64,000 nucleotides of DNA, taken from positions 2,701,841 through 2,765,840 of the forward strand of contig NC_044599.1 in the NCBI RefSeq assembly GCF_901933205.1. Reading direction: 5' to 3'. This DNA comes from Camarhynchus parvulus. Taxonomy: Eukaryota; Chordata; Aves; Passeriformes; Thraupidae. This document shows positions 11,368-21,283 of this stretch, piece after piece (positions within the stretch are counted from its first letter, which is position 1; every line of letters begins with the position of its first letter). The translations under genes and the position numbers were made by a program. A model generated the notes under the pieces. The model ran no database searches, was not told the DNA's origin, and saw nothing but the letters and a program-made list of their open reading frames with translations.

Positions 11368-11784
11368 TGTCCTTGTCCCTGTCCCTGTCCCCTGTCCCCT
11401 GTGTCTGTCCCCATCCCTGTCCTTTTCCCTGTCCCTGTCTCTCTCCCTTGTCCCTTGTCCCTGTCCCTGTCCCTATCCCCTGTCCCTTGTCCCTTGTCCT
11501 TGTCCCTGTCCCTTGTCCCTGTCCCTTGTCCCTGTCCCTCTGTTCCTGTCCCTGTCCCTGTCCCCTATCCCTGTCCCCTGTCCCCTGTCCCCTGTCCCTG
11601 TCCCTGTCCCTGTCCCCTGTCCCCTGTCCTTGTCCCTGTCCCTGTCCCTGTCCCTGTCCCCTGTCCCTGTCCCTGTCCCCTGTCCCCTGTCCCCTGTCCC
11701 CTGTCCCCTGTCCTGTTCCTGTCCCTGTCCCCTGTCCCTGTCCCCTGTCCCCTGTCCCCTGTCCCCTGTCCCTGTCCCTGTCCC

Positions 11785-11832
<48 letters not shown>

Positions 11833-11846
11833 CTGTCCCCTGTCCT

Positions 11847-11882
<36 letters not shown>

Positions 11883-11921
11883 CTGTCCCCTGTCCCTGTC
11901 CCTGTCCCTGTCCCCTGTCCT

Positions 11922-11952
<31 letters not shown>

Positions 11953-11997
11953 ATCCCCTGTCCCCTGTCCCCTGTCCCTGTCCCTGTCCCCTGTCCT

Positions 11998-12045
<48 letters not shown>

Positions 12046-12136
12046 CTGTCCCCTGTCCTTGTCCCTGTCCCTGTCCCTGTCCCTATCCCCTGTCCCCTGT
12101 CCCCTGTCCCTGTCCCTGTCCCCTGTCCCCTGTCCT

Positions 12137-12208
<72 letters not shown>

Positions 12209-12209
12209 T

Positions 12210-12257
<48 letters not shown>

Positions 12258-12262
12258 CTGTC

Positions 12263-12330
<68 letters not shown>

Positions 12331-12334
12331 TGTC

Positions 12335-12404
<70 letters not shown>

Positions 12405-12455
12405 ATCCCTGTCCCCTGTCCCCTGTCCCTGTCCTTGTCCCCGTCCCCGTCCCGG
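11285..12455. repeat. CCCTGT hexamer array, proximal part, next to BCDIN3D
   Basis: About 190 units, mostly CCCTGT with CCCCTGT and CCTTGT variants in a recurring pattern (higher-order blocks). It ends about 80 bp upstream of the BCDIN3D ATG. On the complementary strand the unit reads GGGACA, giving regularly spaced G-triplets. Open frames of up to 710 residues cross it because the array lacks stops; they are not genes. Confidence 0.96.
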
Positions 12456-12544
12456 ACATTTCTGCCCCGGAACGTTTCTGCCCCGGAACGTTTCTCTCCG
12501 GTTGCGGTTCCCGCCCGGCGCGGGGAGGGTGCCAAGATGGCGGC
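12440..12544 (+). promoter_or_regulatory. BCDIN3D: CpG-rich BCDIN3D core promoter with YY1-type motif
   Basis: CpG-dense sequence with a tandem duplicate of 'gccccggaacgtttct' (about 12460-12496). AAGATGGCGGC at 12534-12544 overlaps the start codon; this is the known YY1 consensus seen at many TATA-less housekeeping starts. No TATA box is visible. The transcription start itself is not determinable here. Confidence 0.6.
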
Positions 12545-12722
12545 GCCCATCAGCCGCAGCGGCCCCGAGCCCGGCGCGGCTCCGTACGGGAACTTCCCGA
12601 ACTATTCCCGGTTCCACCCGCCCGAGGGCCGCATCAGCCTCCTGCCCCAAGGGCTCCTGCGCAGCCTCTTCCCCGGGACCACCCGCCCGCTCCTCGGGCT
12701 CGATGTGGGCTGCAACTCCGGG
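12537..12722 (+). CDS. BCDIN3D: BCDIN3D exon 1 (RNA 5'-monophosphate methyltransferase)
   Basis: It encodes residues 1-62. The start is the ATG in GCCAAGATGG, a strong Kozak context. The segment [20 protein letters not shown] is the hallmark N-terminus of BCDIN3D, and the exon ends in GLDVGCNSG, motif I of the S-adenosylmethionine site. The exon closes on GGG followed by donor gtgagg, phase 0. BCDIN3D is a Bin3-type methyltransferase that methylates the 5'-monophosphate of cytoplasmic tRNA-His; pre-miRNA substrates have also been reported. With exon 2 the protein has 260 residues, shorter than the human 292, mainly because the C-terminal tail is missing. Gene order FAIM2-BCDIN3D on one strand matches mammals. 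Confidence 0.93.
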
Positions 12723-12779
12723 GTGAGGGGGCCGCACGCAGGCGGGTTTGGGGCACCTCGGGGGGCGGGGTGGGGGCAG

Positions 12780-13500
12780 CACCTCAGTTTGGGGTGTTGG
12801 GGGCACTGGGACAGACTGGGAAATCCTGGCGTGGGGTCCTGGGGGACGCTGGTACAGACTGGTGTGGGGTACTGGGGAATGGGGTTACTGGCGCTGGTAC
12901 AGACTGGAGGACACTGGGGTGGGGTGCTGGGGAATATTGTGGGGCACTGGTGGGGGCACTGGGGACACTGGGGCAGACTGGCAGTCCCCTGGTACGGGGG
13001 CACTGGGATGGCACTGCTGGCACGAGTTGGCACTGGGACACACTGGGGGCACTGGGGGCACTGGGACGCACTGGGGGGGCACGAGTTGGCACTGGGACAC
13101 ACTGGGGGCACTGGGATACACTGGGACGCACTGGGGGGGCACAGTTGGCACTGGGACACACCTAGACCTGGGCAAACTGGGACGCACTGGGGGCACGAGT
13201 TGGCACTGGGACACACTGGGGTACTGGGTACACTGGGAACTTGTTGGCACTGGGACAACCGTCTGGTACACTGGGAGCACTGGGGGCACGAGTTGACTGG
13301 GACACACCAGTTGGGATACACTGGGGCACTGGGGGGGCAAGAGGCACTGGGACACACTGGGGGCACTGGGGGCACTGGGACGCACTGGGGGGGCACGAGT
13401 TGACACTGGGACACACTGGGGGAACTGGGATACACTGGGACGCACTGCTGGGGGCACGAGTTGGCACTGGGACACACTGGGGGCACTGGGGGACAATCCA
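12780..13500. repeat. (GGCACTGGGACACACTGGG)n minisatellite
   Basis: Degenerate CACTGGG heptamers grouped into larger units containing 'cacgagttggcactgggaca'. It begins about 60 bp inside intron 1 of BCDIN3D. Despite the G-triplets it is not telomeric TTAGGG. Confidence 0.93.
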
Positions 13501-13507
13501 GTTGCTG

Positions 13508-13655
13508 TGCCAACCCTAAACCTGCAGCAAAGCCCTTAACCTGAACCTCCCCTCCTCTTAACCCTCCCCTTTAACTGGGAACTTTGATTTTCTTCTGCTG
13601 TAAAACCTCTCTCAGCTGCAGCCCGTGGGGTCCTGGGCAGCCCCAGTGTAACCTT
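13508..13655. repeat. Dispersed segment shared with 6159-6300
   Basis: Starts 'ccaaccctaaacctgcagca' and runs to 'gggcagccccagtgtaacc'. It differs from the 6159 copy at only a few positions; family not recognised. Confidence 0.75.
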
Positions 13656-13689
13656 GGGAAAGGCTGGGGACGGGCACTGGTGTGGGGTG

Positions 13690-13935
13690 GTGCCGACTGG
13701 GAACACTGGTGGGGAATGAGGGAGGGCAATGAGACAAACTGGGAATGCAGGGAGAGGCAGGGCCTGGGAGAGATGGAGGAGCCCAGGGAGGCAGATGGGA
13801 ACGGTGGGGGGCACTGGTGGGGAGTGCTGGGAGCACTGGGGGGGAGCACTGGGAGAGATGGGGAGCACTGGTGGGAGGTGCTGGGAGCACTGGGAGTGCT
13901 GGGAACACTGGTGGGGAGCACTGGGAGCGCTGGGG
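13690..13935. repeat. (GAGCACTGG/TGGGGAG)n minisatellite
   Basis: Irregular units of GGGAGCACTGGTGGGGAGTG. It is related in sequence to the array at 12780-13500 but separated from it by the dispersed segment. Confidence 0.85.
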
Positions 13936-14079
13936 CAGGCAGTGCCCAGCGAGTGGCAGGGAGCACAGTGGCACAGTGGCACAGTCACCTGGGAGGAGTG
14001 GGGCAGACTGGGAAGAAACAACATCCTGGGTCTGTAATTCCCTCTGGGAATGGGGACTCCTCCCCTGCCCTGCCCAGCC

Positions 14080-14230
14080 CTTTCCATGAGGAATTTGCCC
14101 TAAAATCGAACCTAAACCTCCCCTGGATCTGCTTCCTCTCATTCTGCTCCTGGGAGCAGATCCCGGCCCCTCCTGCTCCATCTCCTGTCCAGGCTGGAGA
14201 GTGAGGAGGTCCCACGTGAGACCCTCAGGG
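14080..14230 (-). mobile_element. CR1-like fragment
   Basis: Contains 'aaatcgaacctaaacctccc' and 'tgctcctgggagcagatccc', matching the reverse orientation of the CR1 3' region seen elsewhere in the window. Confidence 0.55.
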
Positions 14231-14296
14231 GTTCCAGCTCTGGCTGGTGCTCCAGCCCTTTCCCAGCTCCATTCCCAGCTCCACACACATTCCAGT

Positions 14297-14370
14297 CCTG
14301 CCCTGGATCCAGGTATGGCCTCACCTGGCCCAGCCAAGGTGAATTGTTGATCCCACCCTGCTGGGACAGG
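14297..14370. repeat. Direct repeat A, left copy
   Basis: Carries 'cctggatccaggtatggcct' and 'cccagccaaggtgaattgtt'. The same text recurs at 16369-16445, on the other side of BCDIN3D exon 2. Confidence 0.75.
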
Positions 14371-14757
14371 GCTGCTGCTCCTGGCGGTTGGAATCCCCCT
14401 GAGGCATTACCAAGGGACAATTCCAGATCCCATTCTGGGTGAGCTGGTGGAGCAGGTCAGTGAGAGGCACCTGCCACCAGCAGAGGACATTCCCAGTCCT
14501 GTGCCTGCAGCTCCAGGAGCCCTGTGGGATCTTCTTTAATTAAGGATTAATTCACTTTCTATCAGTGTGCACTGTGGAAAGAGATTCCAGGCTGGGCACC
14601 TGGACATTCCAGGGGCTTGGAGCCTCCTGCTCCTGTGGAAGGTGTCCCATGGCAGGGCTGGAGGGGATGAGCTGGGTTCCTCCCCCCAGAGCATTCCAGG
14701 ATTCCCTGGTTTCTGGAGCAGGCCCTTGCTGTGGGGGTGTCAGCACAGGGGGTCCCC

Positions 14758-15152
14758 TGTAATAACAACAGTGATAAGTTACACAGACTCCATGCACTCA
14801 CAGAAGGTGATACATTTCTTTATATATTCATTTATTTATATTTTCATTTATTTCTTTGTTAGGAAACCCATTGCTTCTTTACACCCTAGTTCACTACAGG
14901 TGGACCTAACTGGTCGTCTAATTAAAACACCATCACCATTGGTTAATTAGAAACCACCCTTTGGTAAACAAATCTCCACAACACATTGGACATGTTCACG
15001 CCGCCAGGTGCAGTGAGTGAAGATAAGAATTGTTTTTCATTCTGTTTTCTGAGCTGCTCACAGCCTTTCCATGCCTGGCAAGGTTGTGCCTCTCTCTGTG
15101 TGGCCACAGAGCTGCTGCCCCATGGGGGATCCACTCCAGGTGCTCAGGGCTC
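14758..15152 (+). mobile_element. LTR-like repeat B, left of BCDIN3D exon 2
   Basis: AT-rich start 'tgtaataacaacagtgataa' and a 3' part 'gagctgctgccccatggggg' that is repeated at 15966-16253. The two copies are in direct orientation and flank exon 2. Exact ends and family are uncertain. Confidence 0.55.
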
Positions 15153-15240
15153 CCAGGACAGATCTTGGTCAGATTTTCCTTTGGACAGCCCCGAGAGGCA
15201 GCTCTGGGGAGATCTCCCTGAATTCATTTTCCTCCTGCAG

Positions 15241-15837
15241 GAGCTCAGCGTGGCTCTGTACCAGCACCTGCTGGGGCTGCAGGACAGCAGCTCCAGCCCG
15301 GAGCCACCAGGAGCCGACAAGGAGCTGAAGCTGCTGTGCTGTGACATCGACCCCGAGCTGATCCGGAGGGCCCAGCAGAGCAGCCCCTTCCCTGCCTCCA
15401 TCTCCTTTGCCAGCCTGGACATCATGGACCCGGGGGCCAGGGAGCCCTTCCTGAGCTCCTTCCTGCAGCGCTTCGGCCGCTCCTCCTTCGACATCGGCTT
15501 CTGCATGTCCGTGACCATGTGGATCCACCTGAACCACGGCGACGGGGGCCTGCTGGAGTTCCTGGCCCTGCTGGCCTCGCTCTGCACCTTCCTGCTGGTG
15601 GAGCCCCAGCCCTGGAGGTGCTACCGGGCGGCCGCGCGCCGGCTCCGCAGGCTGGGCCGCCACGACTTCGAGCATTTCCGATCCCTGCGGATCAACGGGG
15701 ACATGGCCGAGAGCATCACCCGCATCCTGACCCAGGAGTGCGCCATGGAGCTCGTCTGCTCCTTCGGGAGCACCTCCTGGGACAGGAGCCTGCTGCTCTT
15801 CAGATCCACCACCGCCCATCCGCAGGGCTCTGACTGA
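15241..15837 (+). CDS. BCDIN3D: BCDIN3D exon 2 (catalytic domain, C-terminus)
   Basis: It follows acceptor ctcctgcag, in phase with exon 1, and encodes residues 63-260 plus TGA. ELSVALYQHLLGLQ continues directly from motif I. LLCCDIDPELI (around residues 93-103) is the acidic loop that binds the methionine cofactor. FDIGFCMSVTMWIHLNHGD (around 145-163) and LLVEPQPWRCYRAAARRLRR (around 180-200) are the Bin3-domain signatures; TSWDRSLLLFR is near the end. The open frame extends upstream to an ATG at 14986, but that part is intron and repeat. The C-terminal tail after LLLFR is about ten residues, against a longer one in human. No frameshift or lost key residue is seen. Confidence 0.94.
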   Translation, partial: ELSVALYQHLLGLQDSSSSPEPPGADKELKLLCCDIDPELIRRAQQSSPFPASISFASLDIMDPGAREPFLSSFLQRFGRSSFDIGFCMSVTMWIHLNHGDGGLLEFLALLASLCTFLLVEPQPWRCYRAAARRLRRLGRHDFEHFRSLRINGDMAESITRILTQECAMELVCSFGSTSWDRSLLLFRSTTAHPQGSD

Positions 15838-15965
15838 GGAGCGGCCTCGCACGGCCGTGGGTGCACGGGCACGAGGCAGAGCTGGGAATTCCTGAATCCC
15901 TGCTGGGACCAGGCCTTGGCTTCCCGTGGGAATCCGGGACAAGGAATGTCTGGGACTGATTTTTT

Positions 15966-16253
15966 GGGACAGCTAATTAAGAAAGCACCCTTGGATAAAC
16001 AAACCTCCACGTGGAGCAGCCTGGGAGAGTAGAAGGTGTCCCTGGGGATGGGATGGGATGGATGGAATGGATTTGAAGGTCCCTTCCCACCCAAACCATT
16101 CCACATGTTCACACCACCAAGCGCAGCGAGTGTCTCATTCTTCTCTCTGATTTTCTCACAGCCTTCCCCAGAGCCGTGCCTGGGAAGGTTGTGCCTCTCT
16201 GTGGCCGCAGAGCTGCTGCCCCATGGGGGATCCACTCCAGGTGCTCAGGGAGC
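15966..16253 (+). mobile_element. LTR-like repeat B', right of BCDIN3D exon 2
   Basis: Matches 14945-15152 ('aaacaaacctccac', 'atgttcacaccacc', 'gtgcctctctgtggccgcag'). It is interrupted by a CR1 tail, about 16015-16105, containing 'ttgaaggtcccttcccaccc'. Confidence 0.65.
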
Positions 16254-16368
16254 ACCAGTTTTGTGGGGTGGCAGGTTGTTCAAGGACGTGCTCCTGGAAT
16301 CCAGGTTCCTACATGTGCTTTCCATGTGTATCAAGAATATTCCCTGGAATTGCAGTCCCTCAGAGGCC

Positions 16369-16445
16369 TGTCCTGGATCCAGGTGTGGCCTTACCTGGCC
16401 CAGCCAAGGTGAATTATTGATCCCGCCTGAAACCCACCGTGGCCA
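16369..16445. repeat. Direct repeat A', right copy
   Basis: Same text as 14297-14370 ('gtggccttacctggcccagc'), in the same orientation. Confidence 0.75.
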
Positions 16446-16494
16446 GGACAGTGCTGCTGGTCCTGGAATACAGTGAACATGCCCTAGGGAATGT

Positions 16495-16930
16495 AGAATA
16501 CCTGGCTGGAACAGCCTCACAAGGATCCTCCAGTCCAGCTCCTGGCCCTTGCACAGGACATCCCAAAATAATCCCACTAATCCCAAAATCCCGATGCCCA
16601 AGTTGTCCAGACATTCCCAGACCTCCAGAATCATGGAATATCCAGAGCTGAAGGGGACCTGTGAGGATCTCAGAGTCATGGAACATCCAGAGTTGGAAGT
16701 GACCCTCCTGGATCATCAACTGCAACTCCTAACCCTGCACAGGACGTCCCAAAATCCCAGCCAGTGCCTGAGAGTGTTGTCCAAGCACTCCCTGACCTCC
16801 AGAATTGTGGAATAATCAGAGTTGAAAGGGACCCACAAGGATCACAGAGTCATGGAGTACCCTGAGTTGGAAGGGACCAACTCCAACTCCTGGCCCAGGA
16901 GAACCCGAAAATCCCACTGATCCCAAAATC
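16495..16930 (-). mobile_element. Tandem CR1-like 3' tails
   Basis: 'atcatggaatatccagagct', 'gtcatggaacatccagagtt' and 'tcatggagtaccctgagttg' are three successive copies of the reverse-oriented tail motif (tcatggaat...gttggaagggacc). Confidence 0.65.
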
Positions 16931-17142
16931 CCAGCACCCTGAGCTCTGGTTTCCTGGGGCTGTCACCATTCCCCGGGGAGCTGTTCCCCTCTGGATGAGG
17001 AACCTTTTCCCAAAATGCACCCAAAGCTCCCCCAGGGCTGGGGTGAGGCACCTGCAGGACAATCCCCTCCTGGACCCAGCAGCCCTGGCTGAGGACAGGG
17101 GTTCACCCCAAACGGTGAGTGCTCTTGGGAGTGATATCCTGG

Positions 17143-17148
17143 AATAAA
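17143..17148 (+). promoter_or_regulatory. BCDIN3D: Poly(A) signal AATAAA (BCDIN3D)
   Basis: First canonical hexamer after the BCDIN3D stop, followed by T/GT-rich 'ccgtgttggggtttttcatc'. Confidence 0.6.
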
Positions 17149-17483
17149 AATCACTGAATTTTATCCCAAATTCCGTGTTGGGGTTTTTCATCCCGTTTTT
17201 ATTCCCATCCCTTTCAGCACCTGAGGGGTGCCAGGGACCTGAGCTGGTAATTCTGTTGTACTTCCACTTTTCCTTGCTGCAGTGGGAGCGAGGGAAGGCC
17301 GGGGGTCTCCTGAGCCTTGCTCCAGGTGAGCTCCATTGCGGAGGGAAGGAGGTGGCACCTCCAGGAGGTGGTGCTCGTGTGTCACTGCTGCTGCCCAGGT
17401 GAGCAGGGGAACTCCTGGATGCATTTGTCCTTGTCATGACTGGGAATTCCTCGTTTCCTCCTGTGGGGAGAGTGTGGGGGGGA

Positions 17484-17646
17484 AAGGGAAGGGAAGGGAA
17501 GGGAAGGGAAGGGAAGGGAAGGGAAGGGAAGGGAAGGGAAGGGAAGGGAAGGGAAGGGAAGGGAAGGGAAGGGAAGGGAAGGGAAGGGAAGGGAAGGGAA
17601 GGGAAGGGAAGGGAAGGGAAGGGAAGGGAAGGGAAGGGAAGGGAAG
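17484..17646. repeat. (GGGAA)n polypurine microsatellite
   Basis: About 32 near-perfect copies of GGGAA. It is the purine-strand counterpart of the TTCCC array at 727-888. Confidence 0.97.
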
Positions 17647-17654
17647 AGAAGCCT

Positions 17655-18057
17655 TGGAGCCCCTTCTGGTGCCTAAAGGGGCTCCAGGAGAGCTGGAGAG
17701 GGGCTTGGGGCAAGGGATGGAGGGACAGGACACAGGGAATGGCTTCCCACTGCCAGAGGGCAGGGATGGATGGGAGATTGGGCAGGAATTCCCCCCTTTG
17801 AGGGTGAGGAGGGCCTGCAATGGATTTCCCAGCGCAGCTGGGGCTGCCCCTGGATCCCTGGAAGTGCCCAAGGCCAGGTTGGATGGGGCTTGGAGCAGCC
17901 TGGGAGAGTGGGAGGTGTCCCTGGTGATGGGATGGGATGGGATGGGATGGGATGGGATGGGATGGGATGGGATGGGATGGGATGGGATGGGATGGGATGG
18001 GATGGGATGGGATGGGATGGATTTCAAGGTCCCTTCCCACCCAAACCATTCCATGAT
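17655..18057 (+). mobile_element. CR1 3' fragment with GGGAT expansion
   Basis: 'ggctccaggagagctggaga', 'gggacaggacacagggaatg' and the tail 'aaggtcccttcccacccaaa'. A (GATGG)n expansion of about 18 units occupies 17929-18020 within the element. Confidence 0.88.
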
Positions 18058-18920
18058 CCCAGGTGTTGCAGGATGCTGAGCAGGGTTGCAGGACAACTTT
18101 GAGCCCCTTCCCATGAATGCAGCTTCCCCAGGGATCCTGCAGCTCCTCCAGCGCGTGAATCCCTTTGGGTACTGAGCAGCTCCCTGACATTCCAGAGCTC
18201 TGCTGACTCCAGGGCTGTCACTCAGAGCCTGTTTTCCTCCCTTTGCTCCTGCTCAGCTGCCCTTTCCCAGCTGGGGGCACTGGAGGATCATGCATCCCAA
18301 ACCCTCCCCCCCCCCGGAATGTTTCCCTTCCCTTGTGTCAATATTTGGTGCTGTTTTCTTTCACCTTTGAAACGTTTCTGAACTAAGCCCAGCTCTGTCC
18401 CTGCTCCCAGTTAAAGGGGGAAGAATTTCTGGCTTTCTTCTTCCTTTGGGGATTTTCGTGCTTCCCTGTGAGAAATTCTAGGAAGAGTTGCTAGGAAGGT
18501 GCCTCCCAAATTGTCCCTGCACCTGGCTGGAAGGATCTTCTCCTTCAGAGAGACCCTGGCTCGTGTTCCTTATTCACTGGGAATGCCCCCAGGGTGTGCC
18601 TGGGGAATCCTCCTGGGCTGCTCTTGGAGGGAGCAGTGTGGGTTGGAGTTGATAGTTCCTATTTCATTTTTATGGAGTTGATAATTCCTATTTGATTTTT
18701 CTGGAGTTTATACTTCCTCTTTTTCCAGCTTTTCCATGCTGTCCATGCCTGATGTGTCTGTAACTGCACAGTGGTTCCTTATCTCTCATTCCTGGACTTT
18801 GGAATTGCTGATAAGGCTCAGGAGTGGCCCAGCTCCAGAATTCCTTCTGCTTGGCTTGGGCACAGCCAAATCCTTTGGGTTTTGCCACAAATACAGCTCA
18901 GAACGGTCAAAACGAGTCCC
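18058..18920. other. Spacer with no recognised feature
   Basis: Unique-looking sequence with a C9 tract near 18307. No exon with flanking splice sites and homology could be identified. Confidence 0.5.
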
Positions 18921-18924
18921 TGTG

Positions 18925-19285
18925 CTCAGCCTGGAGAAGAGGAGGCTTAGGGGGGACCCTCTCCCTCTCCCCAATCCCTGACAGAGCCCTGGTGGAGCCA
19001 GGGGGGATTTGGGATCTGCTACCAGGAACAAGGGAAAAACGGCCTCAAGTTGTAGCAGGGGAAGTTTGGGTTGGATATTGAGAAAATTCCTTCCTGGAAA
19101 GGGTTGTAAAGCACTGGAAGGGGCAGTGGGGAGTCCCCATCCCTGGGAATGTCCAAGAAAAGTGTGGATGTGGCACCTGGGGACACAGTCAGGGATGACC
19201 AAGGCGGTGCTATGTTGATGCTTGGACTCAGCCATCTCTGAGGGCTTTTCCAACCTGAGCAATTCCGTGGTTGTGTGATCCCAGG
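18925..19285 (+). mobile_element. CR1 LINE 3' fragment
   Basis: Classic order: 'cagcctggagaagaggaggc', 'aggggaagtttgggttggat', 'gtggatgtggcacctgggga', 'ggcttttccaacctgagcaa', then a degenerate tail at 'ttccgtggttgtgtgatccc'. Confidence 0.9.
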
Positions 19286-19639
19286 ACACTGCAGAGCTCA
19301 GCATGGAGTCAGTCCTTCAGCGAGGAGGAGGAAAGATCACTTTGATTTTCCTTTCAGCTCCTGCTGTCCAGGAAGGTGTTGGGACTGGAGAGGTGGGAGC
19401 AGCTCTGGGGTGCAGCCATGGCAGAGCCTGGAGGAGATCCCAGGGATCCCAGGACCTGGAGAATTCCATGTTTAACACTCTGCATTTCCCATATCACTAA
19501 AATGTGTTCCCAGTTTTGCTGAGGGTGGGACAGAGGGAAATTCCAGCTGGGGGTTAACCCCACCTCTGCTCCTTGGGCAGCAGCAAAGCTGTGCTGGTTC
19601 CTCCTGGAGAGGGAATGGTCATGGGGAGATGGAGGTCCT

Positions 19640-19770
19640 GGACTCAGGGAAGGGTTTGGCTGGGAAGGGACTCCAAATATTGCCACCCCTGCCATGGCAG
19701 GGACACCTCCCACTGTCCCAGGCTGCTCCAAGCCCCATCCAGCCTGGCCTGGGCACTGCCAGGGATCCAG
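19640..19770 (-). mobile_element. CR1 3' tail
   Basis: Reverse-oriented text 'ccatggcagggacacctccc' and 'agcctggcctgggcactgcc'. Confidence 0.8.
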
Positions 19771-19974
19771 GTGCTCTGGACAACCTGACTTGGTTTCCTT
19801 GAGGGACCCCTGGGCCTCCAGGAGTCAGGACACCTAGAGCAGGGCAGGAGAGGGATGTCCCTGGTCCCAGCATGGGCCTGCCAGTGCTGGCTGCTGCTGC
19901 TGAGGGAGCAGGAGCTTCCCTGGGAGCGCAGAGCTGCCCTGGGGCTTTGAGGCTGTGCCTCGGGAAGCTCCCGA

Positions 19975-20650
19975 GCTCTGAGCTTTGGGGTTGTTCCTGA
20001 GCTCTGGGATTGTTCCTGAGCTCTGGGGTTGTTGCCGAGCTTTGGGATTGTTCCCGAGCTTTGGGATTGTTCCCGAGCTTTGGGATTGTTCCTGAGCTTT
20101 GGGATTGTTCCTGAGCTCTGAGCTTTGGGATTGTTCCTGAGCTCTGGGATTGTTCCTGAGCTTTGGGATTGTTCCTGAGCTTTGGGATTGTTCCTGAGCT
20201 TTGGGATTGTTCCTGAGCTTTGGGATTGTTCCTGAGCTCTGAGCTCTGGGATTGTTCCTGAGCTTTGGGATTGTTCCTGAGCTTTGGGATTGTTCCTGAG
20301 CTCTGAGCTTTGGGATTGTTCCTGAGCTTTGGGATTGTTCCTGAGCTTTGGGATTGTTCCTGAGCTCTGAGCTTTGGGATTGTTCCTGAGCTTTGGGATT
20401 GTTCCTGAGCTCTGAACTTTGGGATTGTTCCTGAGCTTTGGGATTGTTCCTGAGCTTTGGGATTGTTCCTGAGCTCTGAGCTTTGGGATTGTTCCCGAGC
20501 TTTGGGATTGTTCCTGAGCTCTGAGCTTTGGGATTGTTCCCGAGCTTTGGGATTGTTCCTGAGCTTTGGGATTGTTCCTGAGCTCTGAACTTTGGGATTG
20601 TTCCTGAGTTTTGGGATTGTTCCTGAGCTCTGAACTTTGGGATTGTTCCC
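19975..20650. repeat. 19-bp minisatellite (GAGCTTTGGGATTGTTCCT)
   Basis: About 33 units of GAGCTTTGGGATTGTTCC(T/C). A six-base GAGCTC/T insertion makes a 26-bp unit at intervals. The reverse frames encode degenerate SQSSGTIPKLR-type repeats and are not considered genes. Confidence 0.95.
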
Positions 20651-21283
20651 AGCCTCCAGCCCAGTTTGTCTCTGTTTTTCCATCCCCAGAATGGGTTTCA
20701 TTCCCTGGAGGAATCTTTACCCTGTGATTGCACAGCACTTTTGGGCTGGAGAACCTGAGGAGCTGAGCTGGAGCCTGGGCTCAGAGCTGTGCCCTGTTCC
20801 CAGTAATCCTTGCAGGGATTAATTAGTGCCCTGCCAGGTGCTGGGACTCACTAAGGCTCCCCCCTGCATGGAGGAATCGAGGCAGGGGAGCTGAAGCATC
20901 AAAATTCAGATGCTGGAGCTCCCACTTTCCAGGTGGTTTTGCAGGTGCTTCCAGACCTTGGAGGAAGTGGAATTGGGTTTGAGTCGGTGAGATCCCTTTT
21001 TATTTTTGTTTTGGGTTTCTCTTTACTGTCACTCCTCAGTAAAGAGGACACTCAGTGTCACTTCCCCTAAGGGACACTTTGCTGTCTCCCAGATTCCCGT
21101 GCTGAGTGAGCACAGAGGACACATTCCCAGGGAAAAATGGAGTGTGGAACTCTGGGCCCAGGCAGGAGCTGGGGAGTGCCCAGAGGAAACAACCTGAGAG
21201 CACCAAATGTCCTGGAGCTGCTCCCTTCCCCATCCAGAACTCCTGACACAGCTGGAGGGGCAGTCCCCAGCCCCGGGGGGATT
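20651..21283. other. Spacer with no recognised feature
   Basis: No gene or repeat array recognised. Part of 21150-21283 may be older CR1 5' sequence continuing into the next entry. Confidence 0.4.

Larger units (their letters stand above)
12723..15240 (+). other. BCDIN3D: BCDIN3D intron 1
   Basis: Bounded by donor gtgagg and acceptor ttttcctcctgcag. It is filled with CACTGGG-type arrays (12780-13500, 13690-13935), the dispersed segment 13508-13655, a CR1-like piece (about 14080-14230) and LTR-like sequence up to 15152. Confidence 0.85.
15838..17148 (+). other. BCDIN3D: BCDIN3D 3' UTR
   Basis: From the stop to the first AATAAA (17143-17148). It contains repeat B' (15966-16253), repeat A' (16369-16445) and tandem CR1-like tails (16495-16930). 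The end is inferred from the poly(A) signal only. Confidence 0.6.

Noticed and set aside
11565..12806. 413-residue reverse frame ([13 protein letters not shown] repeats)
   Set aside because: Complement of the same array; composition artefact.
11246..13403. Long open frames (up to 710 residues) with Pro/Cys/Leu/Ser repeats
   Set aside because: They run through the CCCTGT array, which has no stop in several frames, and continue through BCDIN3D exon 1 in the wrong frame or into intron DNA. No domain or codon bias.
12780..13500. Interstitial telomere
   Set aside because: The unit is CACTGGG-based, not TTAGGG.
14986..15240. ATG at 14986 as the start of the exon 2 frame
   Set aside because: The upstream part lacks BCDIN3D homology, is repeat-derived, and a clean acceptor at 15240 joins in phase with exon 1.
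16850..18190. 446-residue reverse frame
   Set aside because: Crosses a CR1 copy, a TTCCC array and a CATCC array; no gene-like segment.
19619..20738. Two overlapping reverse frames of about 360 residues (SQSSGTIPKLR repeats)
   Set aside because: Entirely within the 19-bp minisatellite; a unit of non-multiple-of-three variants keeps frames open by chance.
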